A stretch of DNA of 24,206 nucleotides, from contig FWWN02000324.1 of the NCBI GenBank assembly GCA_900175165.2, positions 1 through 24,206 on the forward strand, in the 5' to 3' direction. Shown here piece by piece: positions 9,918 through 20,168 of the stretch. The DNA comes from Rhizomucor pusillus. Taxonomy: Eukaryota; Mucoromycota; Mucoromycetes; Mucorales; Lichtheimiaceae. The notes below the pieces were generated by a model. That model was given only the letters and a program-made list of their open reading frames with translations, ran no database searches and was not told where the DNA came from. Position 1 is the first letter of the stretch, and every line of letters starts with the position of its first letter. Made by a program: the position numbers and the translations under genes.

Positions 9918-11227
9918 ATGGCGCTGCTGCTGCTCTTGCCAAACGAAATCCTCTGGTCCATCATGCGCTATCTGAAGCCGCACGCCGGCATCAGTCTACT
10001 CCGATCTTGTCGAACACTACATGAACTTACCAAAGACGAGAAGTTTTGGCGAGAATATGCACGCTATCATTGTATCACGTACCGTGACCCGACACGGCTT
10101 TGGTACACGTTGTATGCGACGGGTGATCTTTTTAAGATGTGTAGCCACATTGATTATCTGCAGCTGCTAGAAAGTTTGCCTCGCAAACGACAGGTTTTCT
10201 GGCAGCTGCTGGCTGATTTTCGGAATCGATTGTCGTGCTGCTGCAGCAGAGCCCGCCTTGACGGGGAGTCCGCGCTGTGCATGGCACCCGATTGCGATTT
10301 TGTTGGCAAGTGTTGTGACGTTCTTATATTTGTATGTAATGATTTACACGGCAACCTATCGATAGGGTGCGGCGAAGCTACATTTTCGTTTGATGATTCA
10401 AATCTGGGCCATATGAAGGAACACTGGGAAAAAACCAATCACTCGATCACATTGAAGTTGTCACCTTTTAACTTTTTGGAAATGTGGTGCTATGCTTGTC
10501 GCATGCCCGTAAGTCTACATCAACGCAATAAATGTTACCACAGCTATATGTGCTTAACTTCCGTCGGCAATAATATGTTCAATTGCACTGTAGCTTGGTT
10601 TCTGGGGTTTTCCAAGCATGACCAAATCCAAAGATGAGCGGTACATCGTCCGTCAGATCGTCGGTTATCTAACTCAACTCCCGGATCACGATAGAGAGCT
10701 GCGCAGCCAGGTCCTTGAGCACCGTCGATGGACCGAAAGGCGCCTGTTGTCTTCGCAGGAGATCGTGGACGACGTGAATATCGTTGAAAAGCGCTGGTTC
10801 ATGAAATGGCTCGATTTTATCATTGGTAAGTCTAGCAAATGCATAATTCGGAAGAAAAGCAAGGATTCGGTCCATTTAGACAACAAGTTTAGATACTAGC
10901 AACCATTTGCCAGGCATAGTCCCAAACGATCTTTTATTTAATCAACAAGACGGTGCATTGCGAACTGACATCAGATACGGCGAGGACTTTGTGCTAGTCA
11001 GCGGTCCAATTCGCAGCTATCTAGAGCGAACCTACGGTGTCCGCGGCAAAATCGTGGCTGGATGTAAGTAAAGCAAAACGTGGAGGAACCAGACGCTGGA
11101 GTCTGAAATAACGGTATCAGGTGAACTTGCAGGCAAGGAGCATTATCAAAGCATTTACAAATCCATCTTTGCACGGAGGGATGTGTTCCTTTCAGGCCCT
11201 CCTCTTCCTATCATGAACCATCATTAG
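9918..11227 (+). CDS. F-box protein with UBP-type zinc finger and DUSP-like region
   Basis: Likely SCF ubiquitin-ligase adaptor that also binds ubiquitin. Predicted exons: 9918-10508, 10594-10825, 10914-11063 and 11121-11227 (359 residues). Residues ~5-50 form an F-box (LLPNEILWSIMRYLKP, SLLRSCRTLHELTKDEKFWRE). A cysteine/histidine region follows with C..C, VCNDLHGNLSIGCGE, an H-x3-H..H cluster and MWCYACRMP, the order seen in ZnF-UBP domains of USP20/33-type proteins. Exon 2 continues LGFWGFPS, then WFMKWLDFI, GEDFVLVSGPI and YLERTYGV, which resembles a DUSP domain (W..W..Y, DYV.V, L...YGG). No Cys/His boxes of a USP peptidase are present. The 5' edge of exon 3 is ambiguous (10914 or 10920, both in frame). 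Domain calls are from motif memory. Confidence 0.78.
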
Positions 11228-11363
11228 TTCAATCTTAGGCAGCATTTCCAAATGGAATATGTCTTGCAATATGCCAAAAAAAATGAATCAAGAATTCAGA
11301 TGCCAGTGAGGAGAAAAAGGATCCGGGATGTGGGGAAGAGGATAAGGTCGTATGTTGTGAGCT
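11228..11363. other. Convergent intergenic gap
   Basis: Only 136 bases separate the stop codons of the F-box gene (plus) and the unknown basic protein (minus), so their 3' UTRs probably overlap. An AATATG/AAAAAAAATGAAT stretch at 11258-11287 may take part in 3' end formation. No other element seen. Confidence 0.4.
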
Positions 11364-12154
11364 TTACGATCTAGCAATGATGATTCTTGGACGTGGGCTC
11401 TTGAGTATTTCTTGAACGGTGGGTGATTTATGCGAGGACACAGCGATGCGCACCTTGGGACTTTTGCTTGCGTTTCTCTTGAACGTGGAGCTTGTATCGT
11501 GCCGACGGTGCTGGAGTTGGTGGGTATCATTGGGCGGGTTTTTAGGCAAGGATGGAACGATTTTAGGAGCGGTGCTGATCATATAACCTGATCCATGTAT
11601 GATTATTATGAGAAAGATGAAGGGTAAAAAAGTCTGACTGCTGCTGTACCTTTTTGCGTTGGACCTTCCACAATATGCATATGCTCGCGTTCCTTCCTGA
11701 GTGCCTCTATGATTCTCTTCTCATATTCTCGTTTATGGTGTGGACTTTTGCCTTTTAACATGATAGTCTCGCGCGCAAACTTTTGCACAGCTTCTGTCAC
11801 TTCGTCGCTATGCAGGACGTCTTCGAGCCAGTTGCTCTCACGGTGCACTGGGTGCTTGCTCATGCTGGCCAGTACACGTTTCATGGACTTTGTCGCCAGC
11901 ACGCCCATCCGTTCCTTAATGTAGAACAGCACAGATTCCTTCTTGGCCGGGTAGGGAGTGGATTGCAACTTGTGCCTTCGGACAAATGTCTCCCATATAT
12001 GAAAATTCTTCACATCGGTCTTGTTCACGTCGGTTTCAATGAGCTGGAACATATGAAGAACGCAAATGCCGCGGTTCAGCCTCTGTTTTTCGAGATAAAA
12101 CTCGTTTGGTTACACCAGCTTTGCCAACAGCTCGTTTGGCGCTTCGCCGTGCAT
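11364..12154 (-). CDS. Unrecognised basic protein, three exons
   Basis: I do not recognise this family. Predicted exons on minus: 12116-12154, 11650-12043 and 11364-11587, joined in phase 0 and 1, giving 218 residues. The middle part is helical and reads HIWETFVRRHKLQSTPYPA, VLFYIKERMGVLATKSMKRVL, resembling in pattern the SAM-like core-binding domain that precedes tyrosine-recombinase catalytic domains (W..F...H.L...P....V..FI..), but no catalytic domain follows. Then come a charged segment rich in Lys/Arg/Glu (KREYEKRIIEALRKERE) and a basic, Ser/Pro-rich tail (KNPPND, SKSPKVRIAVSSHKSP, SPRPRIIIARS) without predicted structure. A nuclear or nucleic-acid-binding role is inference. The short first exon is the weakest part; the start could instead be the ATG at 12052. 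Confidence 0.68.
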
Positions 12155-12518
12155 AATAATCAGGTTCCTTGCTCCCCTTCAACTAACCTTCGACTGTTAT
12201 ACTTCGCAGTTTTCATCTATCACATCGCAATTTATTATCTTGTCTTTCATTCGCAGCAGTCAACCACGCAGTAAGGATCATATGTATCCGAGGCAACAAG
12301 GTGGTGCCTGATATATTTGCACGGCACCTCCTCCCGTTGAAAAATTCGAATTATCGTTGCTAGTTAGAGATTCGGTAGTAGCACAAGCATCTTTTCCGAA
12401 GGGTGCTATGTATGCGTGGTTTGTTAAACTTAGATAGTCGGAGAAAGAGAGGAAAGCTCTTTAGGCGTCCAAAGGAGGAAAGAAAATGCAGCGATACACA
12501 CTTCTTTAACCGCGCGCC
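12155..12518. promoter_or_regulatory. Divergent intergenic region upstream of two genes
   Basis: 364 bases lie between the start codons of the basic protein (minus) and the aldo-keto reductase (plus). It must contain both promoters. A purine-rich stretch (GGAGAAAGAGAGGAAAG, about 12438-12456; AGGAGGAAAGAAAA, about 12473-12486) precedes the reductase. No TATA box is convincing. Confidence 0.45.
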
Positions 12519-13713
12519 ATGGCACAGGTACCTGACATCCCGCGATTCCAACCGGGAAACTTCAAGGGCTGACAATGTCATTGTTTCCAGCCTGTAGATC
12601 AAAATGAGTTCAAGCCGTTCGAGCTAAGTTTCGGCGCAGGTGCACTTTCCGGCACCTATGACGAGATTGAGGCACACTGGCCCGTGGAAGCTTGCCGCGA
12701 AGCCTTGCGAGGAGGTCAGGAAAAATTCATGCCAAAAAGATATGTGCCTCAAAATTTTATTCACCAACTCTCATCTCTAATAGGCATCAACATGTTTGAT
12801 ACTTCTCCTTACTATGGACGCAGCGAATACATTCTCGGTGATGCCTTGAAGGAGATCAGTGACGAGTTCCCACGCTCGACGTACTATCTGCAGACCAAAG
12901 TTGGACGATACGGTTATACCACCAAGGAGTTCGATTACACCGGCAAACGCATACGCGAGAGTGTATTGGAAAGCATGAAGCGGATGCACACGGATTACAT
13001 TGACGCTGTGCTATGTCACGACGTTGAGTTTGTTGATTTTGAAAAGGTCGTGGGCGATGGCTACGCTCTCCAGGAATTATTTAAGCTCAAGGTACGACCC
13101 GAAGAGCAGATATTTCCTGAACAGGGACTAATCGTCCGTGTAGGAAGAGAAAAAGATAAAGTACGTTGGATGCTCAGGTTACCCGCTACCTGTACTCTTG
13201 AAAATCGCAGAATACCAGTACAAGAAAGGCCAACCTTTGGATGTCGTTCTGTCTTACTGCCACTACACTTTGCAAAACACAAAGTTGGCTGAATATGCGC
13301 CCAAATTCCGCGCTGCCGGTGTACGCTACGTCCAGAGTGCGTCGCCGCTCGCCATGGCCTTGTTCCGCGACGCCGGTCCACCGGCCTGGCACCCAGCTCA
13401 TGAACAACTGCGTGCTGCTGCGAAGAAGTGCGCTGATCTGACCAAGGAGAAAGGTCTCAACATCTCGGAGCTCGCATCCATGTTTGCATTCTCAGGCCGC
13501 GATATTTTCCGATTGGACACGACCGTCATTGGTTTAGAGAACAAGACAGACGTCCAAAGGGCATTCCAGGCATGGCAGCGGGTAAAGGCGCGCCAAGAAG
13601 GAAAGGATACAGTCCCTGAAGTCGAGACTAGAGCGCTGGAAGAGATTGATGCCATTCTTAAGCCCTTCAAGGACTATTCCTGGGAAAGTCCAACCGAAAA
13701 AGAGCGTGCTTAA
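12519..13713 (+). CDS. ARA2: D-arabinose 1-dehydrogenase-like aldo-keto reductase
   Basis: Predicted NAD(P)-dependent dehydrogenase that oxidises D-arabinose to D-arabinono-lactone in fungal erythroascorbate synthesis (also related to plant L-galactose dehydrogenase). Predicted exons: 12519-12527 (only ATG GCA CAG), 12591-12714, 12784-13091 and 13144-13713, giving 336 residues, essentially the length of yeast Ara2. The aldo-keto reductase tetrad is visible: Asp50 and Tyr55 in NMFDTSPYYGRSE, Lys83 in LQTKVGR, His123 in VLCHDVEF. Exon 4 restores IKYVGCSGYPLPVLL and LSYCHYTL, typical of this subfamily, followed by VRYVQSASPLAM and the cofactor-end segment DTTVIGLENKTDVQ. The nine-base first exon is unusual but is the only way to obtain an ATG in phase. 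Its 3' end converges on proteasome beta-7. Confidence 0.9.
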
Positions 13714-13776
13714 TCATTATTTTTTTACACAGCTTTATCTCCTCCATTGTAACAATATCACAGCCAAGAAAAAGAA

Positions 13777-13782
13777 AATAAA
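13777..13782 (+). promoter_or_regulatory. AATAAA polyadenylation-type signal of the reductase gene
   Basis: AATAAA occurs 63 bases after the reductase stop and only four bases before the stop codon of the convergent beta-7 gene. Cleavage downstream of it would extend the reductase transcript into beta-7 antisense sequence. Confidence 0.5.
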
Positions 13783-13786
13783 GGAT

Positions 13787-14849
13787 CTAAGCACCGTATC
13801 CTCTAATCTTCTCTGCAAATGACCATTCAGTCTCTACACCGTACGGTTCGCTGACCTCGACACCAGCTTCCGTGATTTTTGCTCTTTGAAACTATATACA
13901 TCGATGTGAGTTTCCATTTCTGACATGCTCAGCAGTCCATGCAGACATACCTTGTTAATTGATCGAGCATCGCGATAGAAGAGTACTCGCATGCAGTCGT
14001 TGATAATGTCAATCGCCTCTTGCTCTGTAATATCGTCTTCTCGTCCTTCTACTCGCTTTCGAAGAATAGGTTGTGCCAAATGTGCGCCAAATCCAGTTGC
14101 AATGGTTGCTGATTGGTATGTGGTTCCTCTCAAGTCAACATATCCGAGGAATCTGTTACGTCGAAGCGTGTTTGTTAGCTAACTGGATAATCTCAATTGC
14201 ATAAATTACTCGTTTCCAGACATACTTTTCGCCCTTGTGTAAACCGCCCACAATCAAGGCGTTCCACAGTGGGTTGAACTTGGATCGTCGATTGTACAAT
14301 ACTCTCCAAAGATACTCGTAAATATGTGGTGTACCGAGGACGTGGCCGTCATCGTGGCAATGCTCTTGTACCCTAAGAAATTATCGATTGGATGTTAGTA
14401 TTCACTGCTGCTACATCGCAGCACCGTTGATGCATTACATGAGAGTATCCAAGATATGCTGAATGTATTGATAGTCTGAAAGGTCGCCCGAGGCGCCTAC
14501 GACGGTAAAGTCACCGACTGGATATAATCGTTCGATGTCTCGGAAGCGAGCGAGCGATCCGTATGAACCAAGCATGTCGGCAGCCATCATGATGCCGTCT
14601 CGATATTTGAGCGCAATGACAGAAGTACCCGTAACTAGTGGTTGTCTGTAAAATAGTCAATGTTTCCAGCCTTGCAGAGAGAGATCTGCCAGCAATGTAT
14701 AAAAAGTTTACTACTCACTGCGTCCGAGTGACAGGGCCATATGCTGCCTGAGTCAGACCGTCGGGAAGGCTTTTGTGAAGCGGCACAGTGTTGTGCTCGT
14801 CAACGTATTCATTGCGAGGTTTGCCCCAGCGTGAAGGAAATGCGTCCAT
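13787..14849 (-). CDS. PRE4: 20S proteasome subunit beta type-4 (beta-7, Pre4)
   Basis: Non-catalytic beta-ring subunit of the 20S proteasome. Predicted exons on minus: 14719-14849, 14439-14645, 14226-14372, 13951-14152 and 13787-13891, giving 263 residues, like human PSMB4 (264). The first ~42 residues are the propeptide; the mature chain should begin at Thr43 (TQQPLVTGTSVIALKY), then GIMMAADMLGSYGSLARFR, the family signature. GEKFLGYVDLRGTTYQS arises only when exon 3 is spliced at GTATGT (14225), and YRDARSINK..FQRAKIT spans the last junction. The C-terminal extension, which clasps the opposite ring in Pre4, ends WSFAEKIRGYGA. All introns are GT-AG, 59-73 nt. It lies 174 bases downstream of importin alpha in the same direction. 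Confidence 0.95.
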
Positions 14850-15023
14850 TATTGAAGAAGAAGAAGGTTTTCAGGTCAAGCAGAACCAAGACTTACGCGT
14901 CGCCCCTCCGCATTCTGATACTGACTCTCTTCTTCTCCGACCGAATTGAACATTTTGGTGAACATTTATTATCATTATTTAATGAACATTTGCCAGCAAC
15001 AGTTTTTGTTTTCCCGTTTTTTC

Positions 15024-17293
15024 TTAGCTTGCTAAAGCTGGATTGTCATTATAAAACTTGTCGACAAGCTTGTTGGCAAACTCATATAGTTCTTGATCAG
15101 GAGATGGGTTTACAGACCCAAGCGTTTCCATGCAAGCAGGCGTGATCTCGATAATCTCGTTTCCCTGAGATTATTGTTAGCAACCAGTCCTCCTATACCG
15201 CGTAGGTTTTATTCCTTACCCTGGGAACACGCGTCAAGAGCATTTCTACGTATGAAAGTCCTACACGCATGCACTCCACGTCCTGAGAACGGATAAGCTC
15301 CAGGAAGGCTACACCCTTGTATAAGTTTCTGTCTTTAGCTTTTTAGCAGATAGGGGCACATACCTGGAAGCAGATCTTTGTGGGGAAGCATGTTGATGTA
15401 ATGTTCGCCATGCAGAGCAATATTCATCAGGCATGTGGCAGCCTATCCAGGGCAAAAGCAACGCAAGGTTAAATGCCTGATGCTCTTCAGCATGGCAGAA
15501 TAGAAGATTAAACTGACCCCTTGTCGAATATCAAATGCTGTATGCTGAACGATGATGTCAACAATGTATGTAAGTGCATTGCCATCAACGACTTTTCTGA
15601 TATTTTCTGGGCGCTCGCTATGTAACCAATTATCAGAATCTAGGGCAGCAACAAGCATTTACGAAACAAACTCACGTTGTAGTGATATTTGATAGCACCC
15701 ACAAAGATTCCTTTCGTATAGCACTATACAATGGTGATGATTGATAAACACGCAAAATATACTAATATCTTTCATATACTTACTGTTGCTCGGAATGTGT
15801 CAACTGCAAAAGCGTGTAAAGGAAATTGTCCTGATCCAGCAATAGCTCGACATCATCATCCGAACCGCTGGCAAGATGACCTAGAGTCCTCAAGACAGGT
15901 AAAACTGTTGGACCTTGGTCTGCCAATATTTGGAAATTCTCAACCTATCATTGGAACTTTTAGGTTTCTGACACTTGCAATCAGAAATAATGAGTGATTA
16001 GCCTACCAGCAATACATGGATATCCCGTCCAATGAGTTCTTTTTTGAAATCCTCAGATCCGGCACACAAGTAGCTCATCACCCAGCAGACTTCAGTAACT
16101 GTATCGGACTAGAATACAATGATTAGAGGTTGCACGTAGCAATGAACATGCATTCGCGACCGGTTACCGTCTTATCCTTCATATGCCTGAAGAGAGCTTC
16201 CGAAATTCCAGCTCGAACCATCTGCTTTTCCTGTCCTCGAGCCAAATTGGCAAGAGTAAAACACGCTGTTTGGATCAATCGCGAGTCCTAGTCAACGTGA
16301 GATTAAAACCCTAATAATATAATTTGTATACAATGTTCTGAGATGTACATTGGAATTGAGCAGCTTTATCAAAGGAGGAATAGCGCCATTGTTGCATATT
16401 TGAGCACGCACTTCATCGTCTTCGGTTGTCAGCTGTCCCAGGTCTTCAGCAGCCATGTTACCCAGTGCCAACGCTGCTGCTTCAGCCAAACTCTATTGGT
16501 CAAAAGTATTAAAACAAAAATATGAATACCGTGCTGGATATTGTCAATACTTGCAGCATTGTCAGACGCTAGCAGCGTAATCATGTACGGCACAGTCGAA
16601 ATGGACTTTATCCAGAGATCGTACGGTCCAGCAGCAATGTCTGAAACCAGATTGCATGAATTTTACCATAAGCTTTGAAAGCGCACACGGAAACTGTATA
16701 CCTGAAATTGTTTTTGCAGCCTGAAGCTGCTCCTCAGGATCGCTGCTCGAGAGCATTCGCTGAGATGGGCAAAAAAGAAAAAATATCAATGCGAATCCTA
16801 CTATTTCGCGCTGTCAAGAGCAATCAGTTTCTTACAGTCAAACTCTCGATGCAATCGCCTTGAGTGATATAATCGATCAAGACTTGAGCAGGTTCGAGAA
16901 CAAACTTTGCAATGTAATGCGCAGCTTCGAGCCGGCTCTCCTTGTCAGAGCTTTTCAGATCGTTTTTCAAGTCTTCGACTTGGGCCGGTGTCAGGCGGTA
17001 GTATGGATCAATATCCTCTGAGCGACGGTCAGTACAACCAGCATAGGTGACACTGACCACCTCGCGGGTAACTTGCCGTCATGCTCCGTAACAATCTCGG
17101 GCTCAGGGATTATGCTCTCGCGTTCTTCCCGGCGTGTGAGATTTCGGAATCGCTTTGCTGTAATGAGCTGTTCTCGGTGCTTCTTTCTCAGCGATTCATC
17201 GAGCAGAATGTGACGCTCACGAAGCTGCTCTTGGGTCCTTGGAATACTGTTACGCTTGTATAACGCGCGGTGGTCGTGAGGCTTCTCGGACAT
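15024..17293 (-). CDS. Divergent importin alpha (karyopherin alpha), 13 exons
   Basis: Adaptor that links nuclear-localisation-signal cargo to importin beta. Predicted exons on minus: 17077-17293, 16836-17017, 16702-16759, 16555-16640, 16349-16492, 16168-16287, 16007-16108, 15784-15944, 15676-15723, 15518-15617, 15364-15442, 15220-15308 and 15024-15164 (508 residues). An IBB-like basic helix fills residues ~10-55 (QEQLRERHILLDESLRKKHRE), followed by armadillo repeats. Compared with typical importin alpha, the groove Trp-Asn pairs are altered: repeat 2 Lys149/Asp153, repeat 3 Leu189/Asn193, repeat 4 Phe239/Asn243, repeat 6 Arg322/His326, repeat 8 Thr409/Asn413; repeats 5 and 7 keep Trp278/Tyr282 and Trp365/Asn369. 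Introns 1 (17018-17076) and 4 (16493-16554) are GC-AG. A specialised or non-classical NLS receptor is likely; another, typical importin alpha probably exists elsewhere in the genome. Confidence 0.88.
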
Positions 17294-17482
17294 TTTCGTG
17301 TTATTTGTTTGGCAAGGAAGAAAAGCGAAAATGCATAAACTTTGCTGTTCATGCATTGTGATTGAATCTGAGACATTGGAAGCCAGAGCTGATCCTCTAA
17401 GACCCGGCTTAGCAAGATACTAACATTGCAAAATCAACAATAAAATTTTCATCTAATGCAAAGAGCTTGACAAACTACAAAA
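17294..17482. promoter_or_regulatory. Importin alpha promoter / RPC82 3' UTR gap
   Basis: 189 bases separate the RPC82 stop from the importin alpha start, both on minus. An AATTAAAAAT/ACAATAAAATT-type A/T-rich stretch close to the RPC82 stop could serve 3' end formation. No TATA box is evident upstream of importin alpha. Confidence 0.4.
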
Positions 17483-19556
17483 TTAAAAATCGCGGAAAAT
17501 CATGATAATCTCGTCTAGCCGCTTCTTGGATGTTTCTAGTCGTTGTAGCACCCTTTCCATTTCAGCCACCTCTCTCTTGTCAGCTTCGCTAAGTAGATCC
17601 ATATTGGCCTTGACGTCTTCACGATTCAGTTTGTCGATTAAGCGAGACCGTATTTCTAGTTCTCTTTGTTTACGTTGCTGAATGTTGCCGATTGCACGAT
17701 ACACATCGACAACGAGCTCCTGGTAGCATTTCTCTAGAGGCACGTACCAAAGATGGAAGGTTCGACTAGGCGCCCGGTCTGCAGATCTTGGTACCTCCTA
17801 CAGACCGTACTGTCAGCACATTGACCCTTTTTCTTACCCTGATTCGCTATACTTGCCTGAATTTCTACAATGCCTTTTGTGTTGAGCAATGCAAGTTTTT
17901 CTCTGGTATCTTTGGGAGGCAACATGGCAAGTTTGGTGACTTGTGTCTCGTCCAATTTGCCTTTCTCGAGGAGGATACGGACAATACGGCACGTAGCGAC
18001 GCCATATTTGTCTCGGATCAGGCCCTCAAACACACGTCGCTTCATAGTTTCGCGTAATTTTGCAAAGTTGACAGCATACTGATTTGCACCCCGTTCATCC
18101 TTCGATGTGATGAATCCAGCTTGGTCGGTTTTAAGCAGCATAATGTAACCTTTAACAACGTCATTTGCTGAGGGTTTTCGATTAGGATCCATTGGATCAG
18201 GTTGTAAGACGATGTCTCCTTGCGTCAAAAGTTCGCTAGGTAGCATGTTTACGATATGTAGAGGAGTAGTCGATGCTGTCAAAAAATGAAGTTTTCAGTT
18301 TTGTATGTTTTGAAACCGCATATTCCATTTACGTACGCGAATCATTTTCCTGTAAGCTTTTCATTTTATCCTTTCCATAATCTAAAAATGCCTTGATGAC
18401 TTGACCAGCAGTTCGGTTGATGCGCTCAGTAGCATAATCAATAATAGCCTAATAGTTATCCATTAGTTATTATCATTCATACTATCAGCACTATTCTTCC
18501 ATCTCACATTATTGCGGAAAATCATGTTGTATTTGTCATAGTTGATCGTAAAGAACACTTTTTCGTCGATTACTACATCGTCCGCTTCCCGAGCGGCCCT
18601 CTGAATACATGCATTGAATATTTGCTTTAGACTATGAAACTTTCTCTCAACAAGATCATACCTTATTTTCCGAGCCTAATGAATCGACAGCTTTTCGTTT
18701 CTAATCGAACCTCCGTCAAAAAACTGTATAGACTCTCTCTTGTTGCTATATTTACCATGCCGATGCCTTCCACAACCGCAAACTCTGCGTCCACTTGGGC
18801 CTGTGCAGCCTTCTTGATGGCCATCATATCCTTCGCTGTAGTGATCATGTACTTCTCAGCTTCCTTTTCCTGTGCATACAGTAGGCGATCGACGTTGGAA
18901 CGGCTGTGCTCAGGTAGTACGGCTGTAATTAACTCTGCCACAGCAAGCTTTGTAAATGCTCGGGTATAGTCTGTCATTTCTTTTTGCAAAAAGAGATCAG
19001 GATGATTGCTGTAAAACATTTACACGCAACTGTCGAGCTTACTCTTCTTTGTTTTGCCTTCCGTTTCCGCTACATAGTCCAACAGATCGCCTATTCTCAT
19101 TCGTCCATGCGCGTAAAGTATCTTGCATACATTGAAAGCCTACAAACACTTATCAGTTGAAAATATAAATAGAGTGTCTACATAATTTCACGTACCTCTT
19201 GACCATACTGTTCTTGGGTGACGCGCAGTATAAGACCGATCCTCAAACGCATGGTAATCTTGTCTGCATCGGCTTGGTAATACGTAGGCCCTCGCTGTCC
19301 CGGATCGGGTTCTGTAAAGTACACGAGACCGTGGTGAACAAGAACGACGAGAGACTCTCGGACTTGCTTTTGAGTCAATCCTGTGAATCGTACTAGATCA
19401 AAGAGGGATAGACGTCCTTTGAGCAGCATTTGATTTGCCACTTTCTACTTGAATCAGATATTGCGAATCGATACGCGAATATGGAAAGCTTACCGCGGCA
19501 AAAGGACCGAAATCTTCCCCAATGAGTACCCTGCACAGCCGAGCTTGCCACGACAT
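17483..19556 (-). CDS. RPC82: RNA polymerase III subunit RPC3 (RPC82)
   Basis: Subunit of the Pol III-specific RPC82/RPC34/RPC31 heterotrimer that acts in promoter opening and initiation. Predicted exons on minus: 19494-19556, 19196-19444, 19043-19139, 18756-18970, 18508-18675, 18337-18448, 17857-18275 and 17483-17797 (545 residues; human RPC3 has 534). Start MSWQARLCRVLIGEDFGP; the N-terminal winged helix reads LLKGRLSLFDLVRFTGLTQKQVRESL and LVHHGLVYF; the central block has VFFTINYDKYNMIFRNN; further winged helices follow with KRRVFEGLIRDKYGVATCRIVRILL; the C-terminus is a coiled coil (ERVLQRLETSKKRLDEIIMIFRDF). Intron 7 (17798-17856) begins GCAAGT, a GC-AG intron that restores EIQEVPRSADRAPSRTF. 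The 5' edge of exon 4 is ambiguous (18970 or 18979, both in frame). Confidence 0.93.
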
Positions 19557-20168
19557 ATTTTGGCTGTCAATAACACTGCTGCTGAGAGAAGGAAAAAATT
19601 GAGCGACACCACAGCCGCCGCCGTCGGCTGAACACGGGCCTCCGCTTTCATCGGAACTTCTACCGACGAGGACATTAGCGACTGCCAAGTACAGTGTAGA
19701 TATCTTGCGTTAATTGGCCGCCAACGAGTCCGGAAATGTGGTCTGCTACCTGCTACGAAAGATATTCGCGCAGTATCCACTTGGGAAATTGTCACAGCTG
19801 AAGACCATATGCTATGCAATTGAGAGTATTATACTGGAGAGCACCTGGAAAATCAAGAATTTAAAGTTTTCTTCGTCTGTATCACTTGAAACCGAATGAA
19901 ACGGATTCAAGAAGGCTAACAGCACCTCATTTGCAATGCTTTACCTTTTTTACGATTTCATACCAGTAGTCCTTTCCTATTGAAGTGCCTACACGTCATA
20001 TGACTTCAGTTGTCACCAGTACTTAAGAGGTCATTAACTTGTGCTACTATCGTTCATCGGCAGCAACTCGCAATTAGAACACTTTCCTTTCTGGTTTCAG
20101 AACTGATTTGGAACTGAAGAAAGGCTCGTCCTTATAAAAGGAGGCACACGCCGCATCCCCTTTCAGAT
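19557..20168. other. Intergenic region upstream of RPC82 and of the boundary candidate gene
   Basis: About 610 bases containing the RPC82 promoter and a separate plus-strand promoter candidate with a TATA box. A CCGCCGCCG run is near 19613. A plus-strand frame at 19714-19899 has no recognisable domain and lacks support as a gene. Confidence 0.45.
20133..20140 (+). promoter_or_regulatory. TATA box of the boundary candidate gene
   Basis: TATAAAAG, 29 bases before the candidate ATG at 20169. It is the clearest TATA-type sequence in the single-copy core in front of an ATG. Spacing would give a very short leader, so the true start codon may be further downstream. Confidence 0.5.

Noticed and set aside
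14153..14225. Alternative donor GTCTGG for beta-7 intron 3
   Set aside because: It breaks the phase; GTATGT four bases earlier gives the conserved GEKFLGYVD junction.
16505..16530. GT donor (GTATTC) near importin alpha exon 4
   Set aside because: It leaves the wrong phase for the SLAEAAALALGN exon; the GCAAGT donor at 16554 restores both phase and the expected repeat spacing.
17822..17856. Alternative GT donor (GTAAGA) inside RPC82 intron 7
   Set aside because: Using it leaves phase 1 and shifts the conserved VPRSADRAPSRTF segment out of frame; only the GCAAGT donor gives a continuous protein.
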